Source: Amborella trichopoda
Taxonomy: Eukaryota > Streptophyta > Magnoliopsida > Amborellales > Amborellaceae
Direction: 5' to 3'
Assembly (NCBI RefSeq): GCF_000471905.2
Contig: NW_006494942.1
Span: forward strand, 386,234-450,233
DNA: 64,000 nucleotides
Shown here: one piece after another, positions 33,709 through 47,043 of the stretch
Layout: each line of letters opens with the position of its first letter
Position numbering within the stretch: the stretch's first letter is position 1
Notes under the pieces: generated by a model
Database searches by the model: none
What the model was told of the DNA's origin: nothing
Seen by the model: the letters and a program-made list of their open reading frames with translations, nothing else
Program-made: the position numbers and the translations under genes

Positions 33709-36700
33709 ATGGCGAAGACGAAGCCGGGGAAGAAAGACTTGGAATCCTACACCATCAAAGGCACTAACAAGGTCGTTAGAGGTATAGATGGGAGAAGAAG
33801 GAGAATAAACCATCATTTACCTTGTTATTGATATCCATTCCTTCTCATTCATCTCTGGGTTCCTTTGAACTTTCTCAGAATGTGAATAATGTTTCGATTA
33901 TTTGTTTTGCTCTTTCTTTTTTCCTTTTGAAAAATTGTTTTTATTTCGCAGAGAAATGTGGTTCCCTTCTCCCATTAAGGCATGTTTTTGGAACTAAATG
34001 TGGTGTTTAGGTCATTGAGTAGCATTTCTTTGTAGCAAAATGTGGTTTTTGTTCTTGGGTTAGATGGTTTTGCAGCTCAATGTGGTTTTTGGCTCATTGG
34101 ATAAGCGTGAGTGTACAGATAAGTGGTTATTGGGTAAATGGGTTTCATGGTTTAGTAGCTAAATATGATTCAGGTTTGTGAATTAAAAGTGGACGAATGC
34201 AAGGATTGTTTTTGCAGCTAATTGTGGTTTGGAGTTAGTCTGTGGGTTGGTTTCATAGCTTAATGTGGTTCCCTCACCACTTTGCATGAATAGATTTGCT
34301 TCTAAAAATGTGGTTTTTGGGTCATAGGTTGTATGGCCTGGAGCAAGTATGGTTTTTGGGTCGAATTTTGAGTAACATGAATGGATGGAAAATGAATTGG
34401 TTTTTTTTCCTCCCGACGAGGTTTTGGGCATTGGGTATTTTGTTGTGGTGGCAAAATGTGATTTTTCGGTCGTTGGGTATATCATTTGCAGCTAATCTGG
34501 GTCTTGCGCCACTGCTTTTTGAATCAAAGGAATGATGGATAATGGAATGGTTTTGCAGATAATTTATTTTCTCAGCTCATTGGATAGTTTGCTTTTGCTA
34601 CTAAACATGATTTTGGACATTTGGGTGGCATAAATTTACAGTTCAATGTGTATTTTGAGTCATTGGTGGCATGGGTCATGGGATTCCAGTGAAACATCTG
34701 GATGTATGAATGGATTGGTTTAGCAGAGCCAAATATCGTTGTCAATCCAAAAGATTGTTCTTTGGGTCACGGGGTTGTATTTTTTTTTCAGCTAAATGTG
34801 TTTTTGGTCATCTATGTTATCAGATTCAAACAAAGGTTATGGATGAGTTAGTTGACTGTTGCTTTTCCTTTCCTTCTTTTGAACGTTGAATTGATTGTTG
34901 GCTTCATTTAGCAGTTTCTCTTTTTTTTTTGTCTCTTCTCCCCCTCCCCCCCCCCTGGCTTTTATGTTGAGTTGAAATGGATTAATTTGATTTTCTTTAT
35001 GGTTTTCGTAATGGCATCAGCCGGCGATTGTGTTTTGATGCGCCCATCCGACTCAGACAAACCCCCATATGTGGCTCGTGTGGAGAAGATAGAGAGCGAC
35101 AATCGCAACAATGTGAAGGTGCGGGTAAGGTGGTACTATCGCCCTGAAGAGTCGATTGGCGGGAGGAGGCAGTTCCATGGGGCCAAGGAGCTCTTCCTCT
35201 CTGACCATTATGATGTTCAGAGTGCACACACCATTGAGGGAAAGTGCATTGTTCATTCATTCAAGAACTACACTAAGCTCGAGAATGTCGGAGCTGAGGA
35301 CTACTTTTGCCGCTTCGAATACAAGGCTGCCACTGGTGGCTTCACCCCTGACAGAGTTGCTGTGTGAGTTCACTTGTGAAATCCTGAATATTTTCTTGTG
35401 ACTTATCCTAGATAAGTGCCTTGTGATTTATATTTTTAAAATTGTTAAAAAAAGCAAACTAAAGAAATTATGGAGCTCCTCTGGGGTGGTGGATGTAAGT
35501 GTGTGTGTGTGTATTGTTTTTTTTCTTTTTACTTTTTTTTTTTGGAGGGGGCGGAGGGGGGGGGGGGGGAGGAAGAGTTGCATTGGGTTGCTGAATTGTT
35601 TGTTGAATGTCTTGTCTTATTATGGAGACACATTCTTGAGTTGTAGAGGTCATTTGTGTTTCTTTGGGAAGTAAGGAATAGAGAAACACTAATCGTTTGG
35701 GGTCTTGCTTTTGTTGTACTGTGTGTTTGGCTGATTAGGTTATGTCCTATTTATCATTTTCTTGATTTGTGCTTGACATAAGTCTTATGTTATTAAATAT
35801 TTGTAGGTACTGCAAATGCGAAATGCCTTATAACCCGGATGATCTTATGGTCCAGTGTGAAGGCTGCAAAGATTGGTAAGAATCCATAACATTTGCTAGC
35901 TTTAAAGAATGGTAATGCTGGTGGGATATCTCTCTCTCTCAACATTCTTGGTGAATCTTTGGAGCTTTTTTGCTGCCGAGTATTGTAGCATTTTTCGTTT
36001 CCTTATTTTTGCATGGAAAATGATTTGTATATCAATGCGTGGAGAATTGTGGATGCACGTGGGATACTTTCAAATTATATTGTGATCCTAGGAAGCAATT
36101 TCTTGTTCAGTAGGTGCCAGACACGGCACCATTCAAAGATGATGTCCATTAATGGGTGGACAGAATTACTGCTATATTGGTATCTATGAAATTATAGTCG
36201 CCAAATTGATGGTTTTATGATATCATTGTGTATATGCTTCATTGAGGAGGCAGCATCATAATCAACAGATGTTGATATTTCCTGGAATTGCTTAAGTGGT
36301 CTCTAAAATGAATTAGGAAACATGGGCTTCTTCACTATCACTTTAAAAACTAATGTTGTACTTCTATTTTCTCTTTGAATGTTAGATGAAAATGAAAATA
36401 TAGAAGACAATGATACACTATCATGGTGGGCCTGGCCCCTGGGTAGTCGAAATAAATGTAAAATGCACTTCTCTATTCTGTGAGAGTTTTACTTGCTTGG
36501 TTATAAATGGAGAGCTAAATAGTCCTAATTGACATCATTGATGGCTTGATGCAAGAATACATTCCCTTGGTTGCTGTTGGTTGAAATGTATCTCTTTTGT
36601 TGGGAATGTGTTTATTGTTGCAATATCCCCCTCATTGAGGTTTATTATGTTCGAACCGGTTCAAGTCAAACCAAAACTAATGACAGCTTTTTTTCTATAG

Positions 36701-39700
36701 TTCAAAACTAATGAGAGCTTGCATAAGTCTACAAGCTTCTTTTATGTCTTGCCAGGCTGGGGTGCTGGGCATTTATTGCAGTTATTGATTTAATGAATGC
36801 TGTTGGTTACATTGGGGAATTTTATATGGTTGGAATAAACAGTAATAGGAACATTTGATGCTGGGTATTCAGGGTGGCGGTGCGATAACATGCTGTTTAG
36901 AGGTCCATTCTCACCAGGTCCCAATTTAACGTTCTAGAAAATGGACCTTCTCCTGCTTCATGCTTGGCAGGGTTTGTCAAAATACATAATCATGAGTTCT
37001 GTTGATATGCTTTTCCCATGGCCGTAGATGTACTCGTCATCCTATTATCGAAATGTTCCACTAAGAATAAGTCACATTGACCCATGCATAAAATTTGGAT
37101 GATAGACGTGTTTGTTATTAGATCAGCTTACTCTATCTTAATTTTATTTGATCACTTATGTTTCTGATTCTTGCTGTTACTTTTACATGTACATTAGTTC
37201 TCAATGTGTATGTATTGCCCTATGAAACAATGTGAAAGTTGTTTTAACTTGACTATTTTAGTCCTTATGTTGGGCAAGACTAATTTGTTGAGAGGAAGGT
37301 GGATCCAGTTGATTAATGCTTATTTTACAGCAGGGTCATTAGAACTTCTTGTGTTTGTGAGAACATTAGGCATTTTACAGAATGTTTCACTAGAATTCTT
37401 ATGGTTTTCTAGATTTATTGTAATTTGGAAATTTGAAACAAATTCGATATAAATTTTGTTTGGAAAGTAATATCTCAATTTCAATATATATTACTTCCTG
37501 AGGTGATGTGCATCACTTTGTTTTTTGAATTTTTGAGCTGTCTAATAACCATAATATGCATCATATGATCTCAAGATAAATAATCATAATAATGTGGATG
37601 CTGTCATACTTAACTGGAAGCTTGACCCAAGGATTGTCATATGACATAGGATAATTGAGAAGTTGCATGTTACATAGTCAATAGTCAATGTAAGGAAAAA
37701 GCAATATGTAGGTTGGTTATTTTTTTGGTAAATCTGTTTTCTAGGATGATTTTTGTTGACAAATCTCAGATTGCCAACAATAATACTTGAATTCCCCCTC
37801 CCTACAACTATGAAAAAAAAAGAATCTCAGATTTTTATTTTTCGTTAGGTAACAAATCTCTGATTGTCCGTGAACACTTCTCCAAGAAAAAAAAAACAAA
37901 CTCTTCACATTGTCGTCTTTGTGGAACTGTTGTATCCATTATACATATCCTTAGCTTGCTTTTGGAGTGTATTGGGCATTTGAGATTACCTTTAGTGTTT
38001 ATTCTTTGATCTTTTGTGCTCTTACTATTTCGTTGGTTGTTCGTTCACGTTACATTGTTTACTTTTGATTACTATTTTTTGGGTGACAAGTGAGGGATAT
38101 TTTCTATAGCAGCAGCTACATTTGCCCTTGAGTTACTACACTACATTGGGTCTTTGCCTTGGAATTGTTTAATCTAGCAGTGCTACTAGATTGGCCTGGC
38201 TTCTCTTGGAGAGGCTGAAGTCTTTGACTTTGCCTCAACTAAAGCGCAGTGAGCCCCACCCGGTACTTTAAGAATACCAGTAAAATGTTGGCAATTTTTT
38301 TAGAATATCGGTAAAATATGCAAATACAGGTAAGATATCATTGGTGTTTTGAAAATAGGGAAAATGACCTACACCCCCTTCCCTATAATTTCCATCCCGA
38401 TTGGGTTCACAAAATCCCTTGTACCCCGTCAAGTTTAAAACTTTGGGACGGTTAGTTCCCCAATTATTCTTTTTAGAAATTTCATCTTTTTGTTTTACTA
38501 AATGCCAAACCCATCCATTAATCATCTATATTTTCTTTATGACTTGATATACAAGTTTTATTGATAATAATAATAATAATAATAATAATAAGAATAACAA
38601 CAACAACTATATATATTAGCTGTTAAATTGTTCATCTCTTATAGCTATTTTTATAAATTTCTTTAATAAATGAATAAATAATAATAATAATAATAATCCA
38701 TTAACAATAGTAAAAATGATCTGATTAATCATTTAGCAAGGTCAAAAGATATTGATGCAATTATAAAATAGGTCATAATATTAAGAAAATTTCATTTTCT
38801 TTTCAAATTTAAATTTGTAGAATGGGGTCCATGGAGGTAAGATTGGTTTTGGGCAAAATAAGAGAAATGGAAGGGCTAATGGATGGGTTCGGCACTTTGC
38901 AAAACAAAAGGATCAAATTTGCCAAAGGATCAAAGAAAAACATAATTGGGGGGCTAATGGTCCCAAAGTTTTGAACTTGATGGGGGTACAAGGGATTTTG
39001 GTGAAGCCAAGGGTCTAATAGGGATGGAAATTATGGGGACGGGGGTAGAGGTCGTTTTCCCTTGAAAATATTAGCGATATTTCAGAAAAAAACAAATCTT
39101 ATAAAACTATGAAGTTATAGAACCTTTATAGTTTAAAGTTTTTAGTTATTTACATTTAAAACCTGAAGTCGTACCTGAATCAGCTGATTTATTTTTCTTC
39201 CCTCGCCAACCAAAACAAAGAGGTATTTGAGGCGAAATTTAGCGACATTGATATCTAGAGATCATTAAAGTTGAATAGTATTATCAATGCATTAAAGTTG
39301 TTGGTTCATTAAAGTTGAATGGTATTGTCATTGTGTTAACATTATCGCCATAAAAGGTTTTGTATGTCTGTTTATGCAACAATGCTAGGTGAATGTCTTG
39401 ATGTTTGGAATGTTAGAAAAATTTTAACCAATTATGTAGTGGTGATGAGATTGATAGTGGCATCAGACGCTATTTGCTTAGAGAATATTTAGCTATCAAA
39501 CCACATGCTGATTTCTGATCGATAGTTGATATGGTGGGTTTGACTAGTTTTTCCCAAAAACTAGGATATTAGCTTTGGTTAAAAGTCTTCTGATTCTTTA
39601 TCATTAATAACTGTCATCTTCATCATAGCATTTTTCCAATTATTTGGGGTTGGCTACACAAATCCTGGTCTGCCATTCTGTTGTATCAAGGGCCATACCC

Positions 39701-42700
39701 TTTGTGAGGCGTTAAGTCCCCATATCTTTTCTCACTACTTCCAACTATGTCATTTTAGGCCTACCCGTTGTCTTTTTGAGCCTTCCACTTCAACTAACTT
39801 GCACTTCCTAATAGGTGTTGTATTGGGTATGTGCTGCACGTGGCCAAAACAACTAAGCCTACTTTCTTGCATCTTATTACCTATTGGAGGCACACCTAAG
39901 TTCTCCCAAATATCTTCCTTTCAAATTCTATGCCTTATTGTCTTGCTACTCATCATCATCTCAGCTACACTTATCCTATAGGTATGTTGTTTCTTGCCGC
40001 CTAACATTCTGCCTGTTAAAGCAAAGTTGGTCTCACAACTATTCTATAGAACTTGCCCTTCAGCTTCATTGGTATGCGGCGATCACATAAAACTCCGGTT
40101 GCACATCTCCACGTCTTCCCACTCAGCTCTAATTCTATGTGCGATATCTTCCTCAATCTCTCCATTTTCTTGGATCATCGACCCAATATATTGAAAGTGT
40201 GCTCTTTTTGGTATTATTAGTAAATGTCATTTGGAAAAATTGTGGTCCATTTGCAGTTGCATGTTACATAGGCTAAAGTGGAAGGTTTTGATGAGGTGTT
40301 CTTTCTGTCACTAGTCGTTGATGAAATTAAATTATTTTTTGCTAGGGAAGTGTGCCATTTTCCCAAGGACCTAGAGATATCATACATCATCGGATTTGAA
40401 TATCCAAATGGCATACATCAAGAATTGATCTTACACATCAAAATAGTTTGGTATATGTTTAGGGAAAGTATATAATGAGACCATTTTACCTTTGGTACAA
40501 GATGGTCACAATTAATCTTGTCCATTGGATGTGAAATTGGGTGGCTGTATTTATTTCATTGACCAAGCTCAAAGTTCAAAAGAATTTTTCTTGAACTTTG
40601 TGACACATCCAAGCTATCAGATTTCGCATCGGATGGTTGTAAGTAATTGTGATCTCCCTAACCCAAAGGTAAATGGTCTCATTGTATACAATCCCATATG
40701 TTTAAATTTCATTTATTTTGTGGTGCATTCTTTTTGAAAGGCATTTTCAATACGCATATGGTTGTTATTATGTTCTGAGGTCTTGTCTTCCGGGGTTGGG
40801 GGCATTTTGGATGATGACCTTAATGTGGTTCGGTGACTGCTTTGCATGCCACCTTAGACCCCTATTTAGGTTCACACACACTCAAGAAATGCAGCCCTTT
40901 TTTGTGTGAGATAAAATCCGAAACGACCATTTTTAATTCCATTTGCAAAAACACTGCATTTTCTTGGATCACGAAACATGAAAACATGTGTTGTAGCCAA
41001 GGTGGTGATAGATTAATGCCTCGTTATGAATAAATGCAGATGGTTGCTTGGGTAGTTGATTTATTTTTTCATTCAAATGTTAACTTCAGAACTTGGTAGA
41101 AATGGAACTCTATATGTCATGTTATGGCACCCCTCCACCCTAAACACCTGGGCCTAGAGGTCATTCCCTGGGTAGTTGGATGCTATTTGAGTTCAATGTC
41201 CACATTGTTTAGTGCTTGCATCATGTCTATTATTTATTTTGATGATCTAAAGATGTCTTTCTTCTTTTTACAAATTTTTGGAATCGTTTAATATAATGAA
41301 ATGAGAATGAGTTGAAAATGCTGAAATATATTTCACTTATTTTTATTACATTCTCTTCTACTTTTCTTTCCCATATTCTCCCCATATTCTCCTTATTTAC
41401 GGTTCTCTATATAGCTGCAACCCTATCATATCCACCTATTGTGATTTGATTTTGTGTCAAATCTATCGTTTATGGAGCATAACGCATTGCAATATCTTCA
41501 AATGTCATCACCATGGCCTGTAGATTACTTGCTGATATGTAGAATGAAAGTGATTGTACGCTGCAAGCATATATTCTTATCCCAGAAGTCGTGTTCTCAT
41601 TTCAAGGTGTTTAAACCACGGGGCCCTTTGAAAAGACAAGAAAAGAAACATGGGGCCCTTTTTGATGGACTCTCACTCTGTGCCTGCCTTGGATATGGAG
41701 AGATATAGGCACATGAAAACCCTTATTATGGGTATGACTTGACTATTTATGTGAATATTATATGGAATACATGTGGCAACTTCTGTGTTGCATTGATAAA
41801 CATACCGTAGTACGATGGCTGTGGTGTATGTGACGTACATTGTCCAATACCTTAACATGCCTATGCATATTGATATTTTTTTCTTCACTATATTGTAGTC
41901 TTGCATTGATAAATCGTACCATAGTATGCGATGGCTGTGGTGTATGTGATGTACACTGTCCAAGACATTAACATGCTTATGCATATTGATGTCTTTCTGC
42001 ACTATGTTTTAGTCTTGCACTGCTGGAATACTATAGGCATACACCTCAGCAATCCATATGACTTTTGTGTATGCAAAAAGCACTAATGCCTATGTACAGT
42101 GACACATTTAATGTTCTTTATTATGTTGCACACATTTCACCATTGATATCCCCATGTATTTGCATATCTTCTTTATAACATGACGCTCATCTTTGATGGC
42201 TGTTCATGAAGTAGCTTAGGACCCTGGAAGGTTGAGGTGCTATGAGTGTCAGGGTAGGACTGAAAAGTGCTTTGATCCTTTTGAGATGAGTGTCTCTATG
42301 TTTGCTGATGCATATGTGCTTCTTTGGGGACTCAAGATTGAGCCTGTTGACATGACAACTTGAAGTAGTGAGAGACTGCTGCAATATAAATCAATGGGAT
42401 AATTTTGGATGCTTATTTTGTTTTTTGGTATGATATTCTTTGAATGGTCCATGGCATTAGATGCTCATTGTTCCATGTACTCTTTTAGAACATATGGACT
42501 GGGGTCTTTGCCTAGACATAATGGCTCCCTAACTTTTGGCATGATAAGAACTTAAAGTATCGTTCTGGTAGCACAACAACTTAAATTATCAACATTACTC
42601 GTTAAGGAGTTAATGAGAAGACATTCCAGTAGCATGTTTGAACCACTGAAATTATACCACTTTTATGACTTGTTTCTTTGCTTATGAATGTCATTATATT

Positions 42701-43668
42701 GCACAATATTATGTAGTATAATACAACTATAATTAATTCTATGGTGCATTTTTTTAGAATCAATTTGACTGTACATTGATTGCTCAGAGTCAATCTCAGT
42801 TGATGATGTAAAACTCAAAGATCCTGACTGAGATCCCTCAGAGTACATGACAACTGGGTTTCTTGGAACCCAATGTTGAGTGTAGTTCCATGGTTATTGG
42901 GGGCAAGAAAGTAACTACAGTTAGATTTGGAAGAGTTTTTGAGACCGTTGTTGGCTGTAAGTACTTTTGATTCCAGCAAGCCAGAGGTGGAATCCTCTTG
43001 ACGCGTGTTAAGTTTTATGTGGTTGCTTCTTGGAGACCCTTATTCATGGAGGGTAAATCTGTTAACGTCGTCAAGTGAGATCAGGGAGAGGCAGTGTACC
43101 CTTGAGATTAGCAAATAACATGGAACAAATTTTGATGTTGGGGAGTAAGTTTTTATGTCCTATTCCATATTGAAAGAATTTACAATGATTGTGGACTTTA
43201 TTGCTTCTGCTGGATTGAGAAGAGAGCCCATTTTCCCAGGAAACTATTATGTGCCCATAACTTGGTTATTTAAGGGATCCTTGATTCTGGTGATAGGTGA
43301 TGCATACCTTTCATATGTATATTTGATACAGTTATCTGTGAAATAAGGTTTTTAGCGTAGTACTCTTATATCTTAGATTTTCTATTAGATGTCTCATATG
43401 GCATTTGCAATGTTACAGCCTATATAGCTCTGGGCCGTCACATGTGAACTTGCTCTTGTTAACCACAAAACTCTATAAATGAAAGGAAATGAGGAGTACA
43501 ATCACAGATTGGTAGAGAGTCTTTTAGCATTGGGTTATCGCTCTTTATGCCCAAATGTTTTGATCTCTTTTACGAGGTTATCTTCTCCTTTACATGAACA
43601 ATATCCACAATTTAAAAAATTTCCATTAGTTCTTGGACTTATGAGTGAATTTCTCTGAATAGCCCCAT

Positions 43669-43706
<38 letters not shown>

Positions 43707-45334
43707 AATCTGTTAACTCTATATTAACTAAAAGGAGTACAAAGAAAGTGAGGGGGTCTGGATACCCACGTATGGGTTCCACCCAAACAATAGGCTACCC
43801 TCAGACAGGTGCCCTATACAAGGAGCCTAGAGAGGCCAAATTTTTTTTTTGTACATAGCCATTTTGCCCTTCAATGGGTGGTCTCGAAAGGGAGGATCGA
43901 GGGGCCCTTTGACGGTTGAACTTGAGAATGGGGTTCCAATTGTGGAGGAAGTCGGAGTGGGAAAGGCTACTAAAATGTTTGTGGTGGGTTGCTCAAAAAA
44001 TGACAACTACTTTGATCTTATCTAGTAGAGCTTCCACATATGAGTTTTGGCTTCGAAAAATTATGGCGTTTCTCTCGTACCAAATTACCCACAAAGTGAC
44101 AGCCATCGAAGCTCTCCACAGTAGGGTTCCAGCCTTGGGCCATAGGGTTGAGAAGGTTGAACTTAGAAGTTGCGGGACGTTTGGTGGAGTGACCCACTGC
44201 CATTGGAGTAACAAAAGGAGTTGAGCCCAAATAAATGAGGCGAACTTACAATGGACGAAGAGATGGGCATTGGTCTCCTCTGCTTCAGTACACATTATAC
44301 ATATGTTTTGGATTTAGATAAGAATCTAATTCGTTTCTCATAAAGAACTATTCTTCTTGGAAATCAAATCAAAACCCCTCTGTATGCGCTCTGCATCAAA
44401 TTCGCTAGGCAAAACCATTATCATGGTAGCATTTTCTTTGAGGTTGAATTTGGATGGTTAACTTTTCCCTGTATATAGTTAATTGTATCTTTTACAAAGT
44501 AATGTGGGCAATTGACTGCATTACTATATACCTTCAGCTTTATGTTTAGTACCAATATTGCCGATCAAAGGTGCTTTATCGATATGGCGATATGTCCCGA
44601 ATGGAACCATACCTAACCTTAATAGATGGAGCTACTCCATAGTGGTTGGGGGCGGGAGTGGGAACTGGAGTGCCTAGGAGGGCCATGGTTGAAGGCTGAA
44701 GCTCCCTATCTTGGGAGCACCATTCATGGAGTGGCTTGATATATGCATTTTATGTATTTGGGAGCACCCTTTATATATACACACACACGTGTGTGTGTCT
44801 ATATATGTATATCGGGAAAGTATACAAAGTGACCGTTTATTTTAACTACAAAGAGGTCATAATCATTTTGTCCATCAAATTTCAAATCTGATTGTTGTTA
44901 GTGTATCATTGACTAGACTCCAAGTTAAAAAATGAATTTCTCGAACTTTGTGACATTGTAAGCTATCCAATTAGACATCTAATGGCTAATACCAATTGTG
45001 ACCTTTTTGTACAAAAAATAATTGGTATATATATATTATAGGCGAATTGCTACAGTGTTTCGCCCCCGTCACATACATGCTATGTCCGTGACGGTTTTGC
45101 CTAAAAACTACCACGGACCTATGGGAGCCGTGGCGGTCCCTATATATTTTTTGCGTCAATTTTGAGTAAAAAAAATCCCGTTACAGACATGCTATATTTG
45201 TGACGAACCTCCACGGACATGCTATGTCTATGATGGTTATTAATCCATGCTGTCCAAAACAATCGGGCGGTGTCGAGCCTATGGGCGAAACCACTGTTCA
45301 TTTTTCGTCCATAGGCATTTTTGAGTTTCTTCCA

Positions 45335-45366
<32 letters not shown>

Positions 45367-46995
45367 ATATATATATATTATATCGAGTAGAGAGAGAGAG
45401 AGAAGAGAGAGAGTAGGTAGTAGTAGTAGAGCGTAGTAACTGTATAAACTTAACGACCGTAACGTAANNNNNNNNNNNNNNNNNNNNNNNNNNNNNNNNN
45501 NNNNNNNNNNNNNNNNNNNNNNNNNNNNNNNNNNNNNNNNNNNNNNNNNNNNNNNNNNNNNNNNNNNNNNNNNNNNNNNNNNNNNNNNNNNNNNNNNNNN
45601 NNNNNNNNNNNNNNNNNNNNNNNNNNNNNNNNNNNNNNNNNNNNNNNNNNNNNNNNNNNNNNNNNNNNNNNNNNNNNNNNNNNNNNNNNNNNNNNNNNNN
45701 NNNNNNNNNNNNNNNNNNNNNNNNNNNNNGGCGAAAATGAACAATGATTTCGCCAACGCTCTTCGCCGTCCAAAGTTCATCGCACGGTCACGATTGTCCG
45801 GTAGTGCTTCATTTTTTATTTTTTTTCTACAAATCGGTATGATCTGAAATTTGGAGCTAATAAAAATATAAAAAAAAAATTCGTGAAAAACAAATTGACC
45901 AAAATACTTCCGAAATTTTTTGGGGGTATTTTGGTTAATTTATTTCATTGAAAATATTTTTTTGATATTTTTCGTAGATTCGCCTATTTTTGATGAACAC
46001 ACGTCTCAAATTTCAGGTCATTCCAATTTGTAGAAAAAAAATGAAAAATGAAAAATGAAACACTTTGGGACAATCGTGATCGTGCGATGCACTTTGGACG
46101 GTGATGAGGGTAGGCGAAATCACTGTTCATTTTCGCCTATAGGCGTTTTGTAGTATCTTCCATGGGAAAGGATCCTGTCATCCCATAGGTTAACAACTAC
46201 AGTGTCAGCCAACGGCCTAGATTGAATCTGGGTTTGATCCAATAATCATGACTTCATTTCGTATTTGAATTTTTGTTTTTTTTCTACAAATCCAAATCAC
46301 TTGAAAATTTGAGTGTTTATTTTTCAAAAATAGGAGAATCTAATAAAAATAAAAAACAAATAATTCCCAAAATATAAAAAATAGTTTATTTTTTAAAAAA
46401 GTTATTTTTTGTGATATCTTGCTCATCAAGTAAGGTTATTTGTGTAAATATTACTAAAAGATAAGGGGTATTTTTGTCATTTTTACGAGGGATAAAGTTG
46501 AAATTTGTAAGGGTAATCTACAAATAAAGTTCCATGAACTAACCCTAAATACCATTGTACTTTTGTGAAAATTTCAGATTTGCCATTACTTAATGATTTA
46601 CTTATTAAAATAATTTTTTAAATAAAAAGTAATATTTTTTTAATAAATACACCCATCACAACTCATTCTAACATTACCTTTTGTATTTTGAGGGGTTGTT
46701 AACTCTAGATAAACCCATATATATATACACACATATATGTATTATGGTTATTCTAGGATATACCACTCTAATGATGATTTTAGAATTTCCTTAAATTTAA
46801 CCACAAAATACCCTTCCAAATCTAAAAATTATAATAATCATACCTTGTTTGAAATTTTAGAAAATTTAAGATGAATAAAAAAGTAGTAATTTTAGTAAAT
46901 TTGAAAGTCACTTTTGGTGGGATTTTAAAATGACAAAGATACCCTTCTGAAAATACATGTACTAATGGTGATCTTAGGATTTCCAGCTCTAAGAG

Positions 46996-47043
<48 letters not shown>

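Noticed and set aside
34972..35367. A separate 131-codon gene starting at ATG 34972
   Set aside because: Codons before 35021 lie in intron 1; the acceptor ATCAG at 35020 and the fit to the exon 1 phase show this is exon 2 of the EBS-like gene.
44770..44805. ACACACACGTGTGTGT palindrome as a regulatory hairpin
   Set aside because: It is a short simple-sequence palindrome next to TA repeats, expected by chance in such DNA.
45298..45780. Two minus-strand open frames of 107 and 160 codons
   Set aside because: They exist only because 262 N bases are read as open; the flanks are simple repeats and a MITE.
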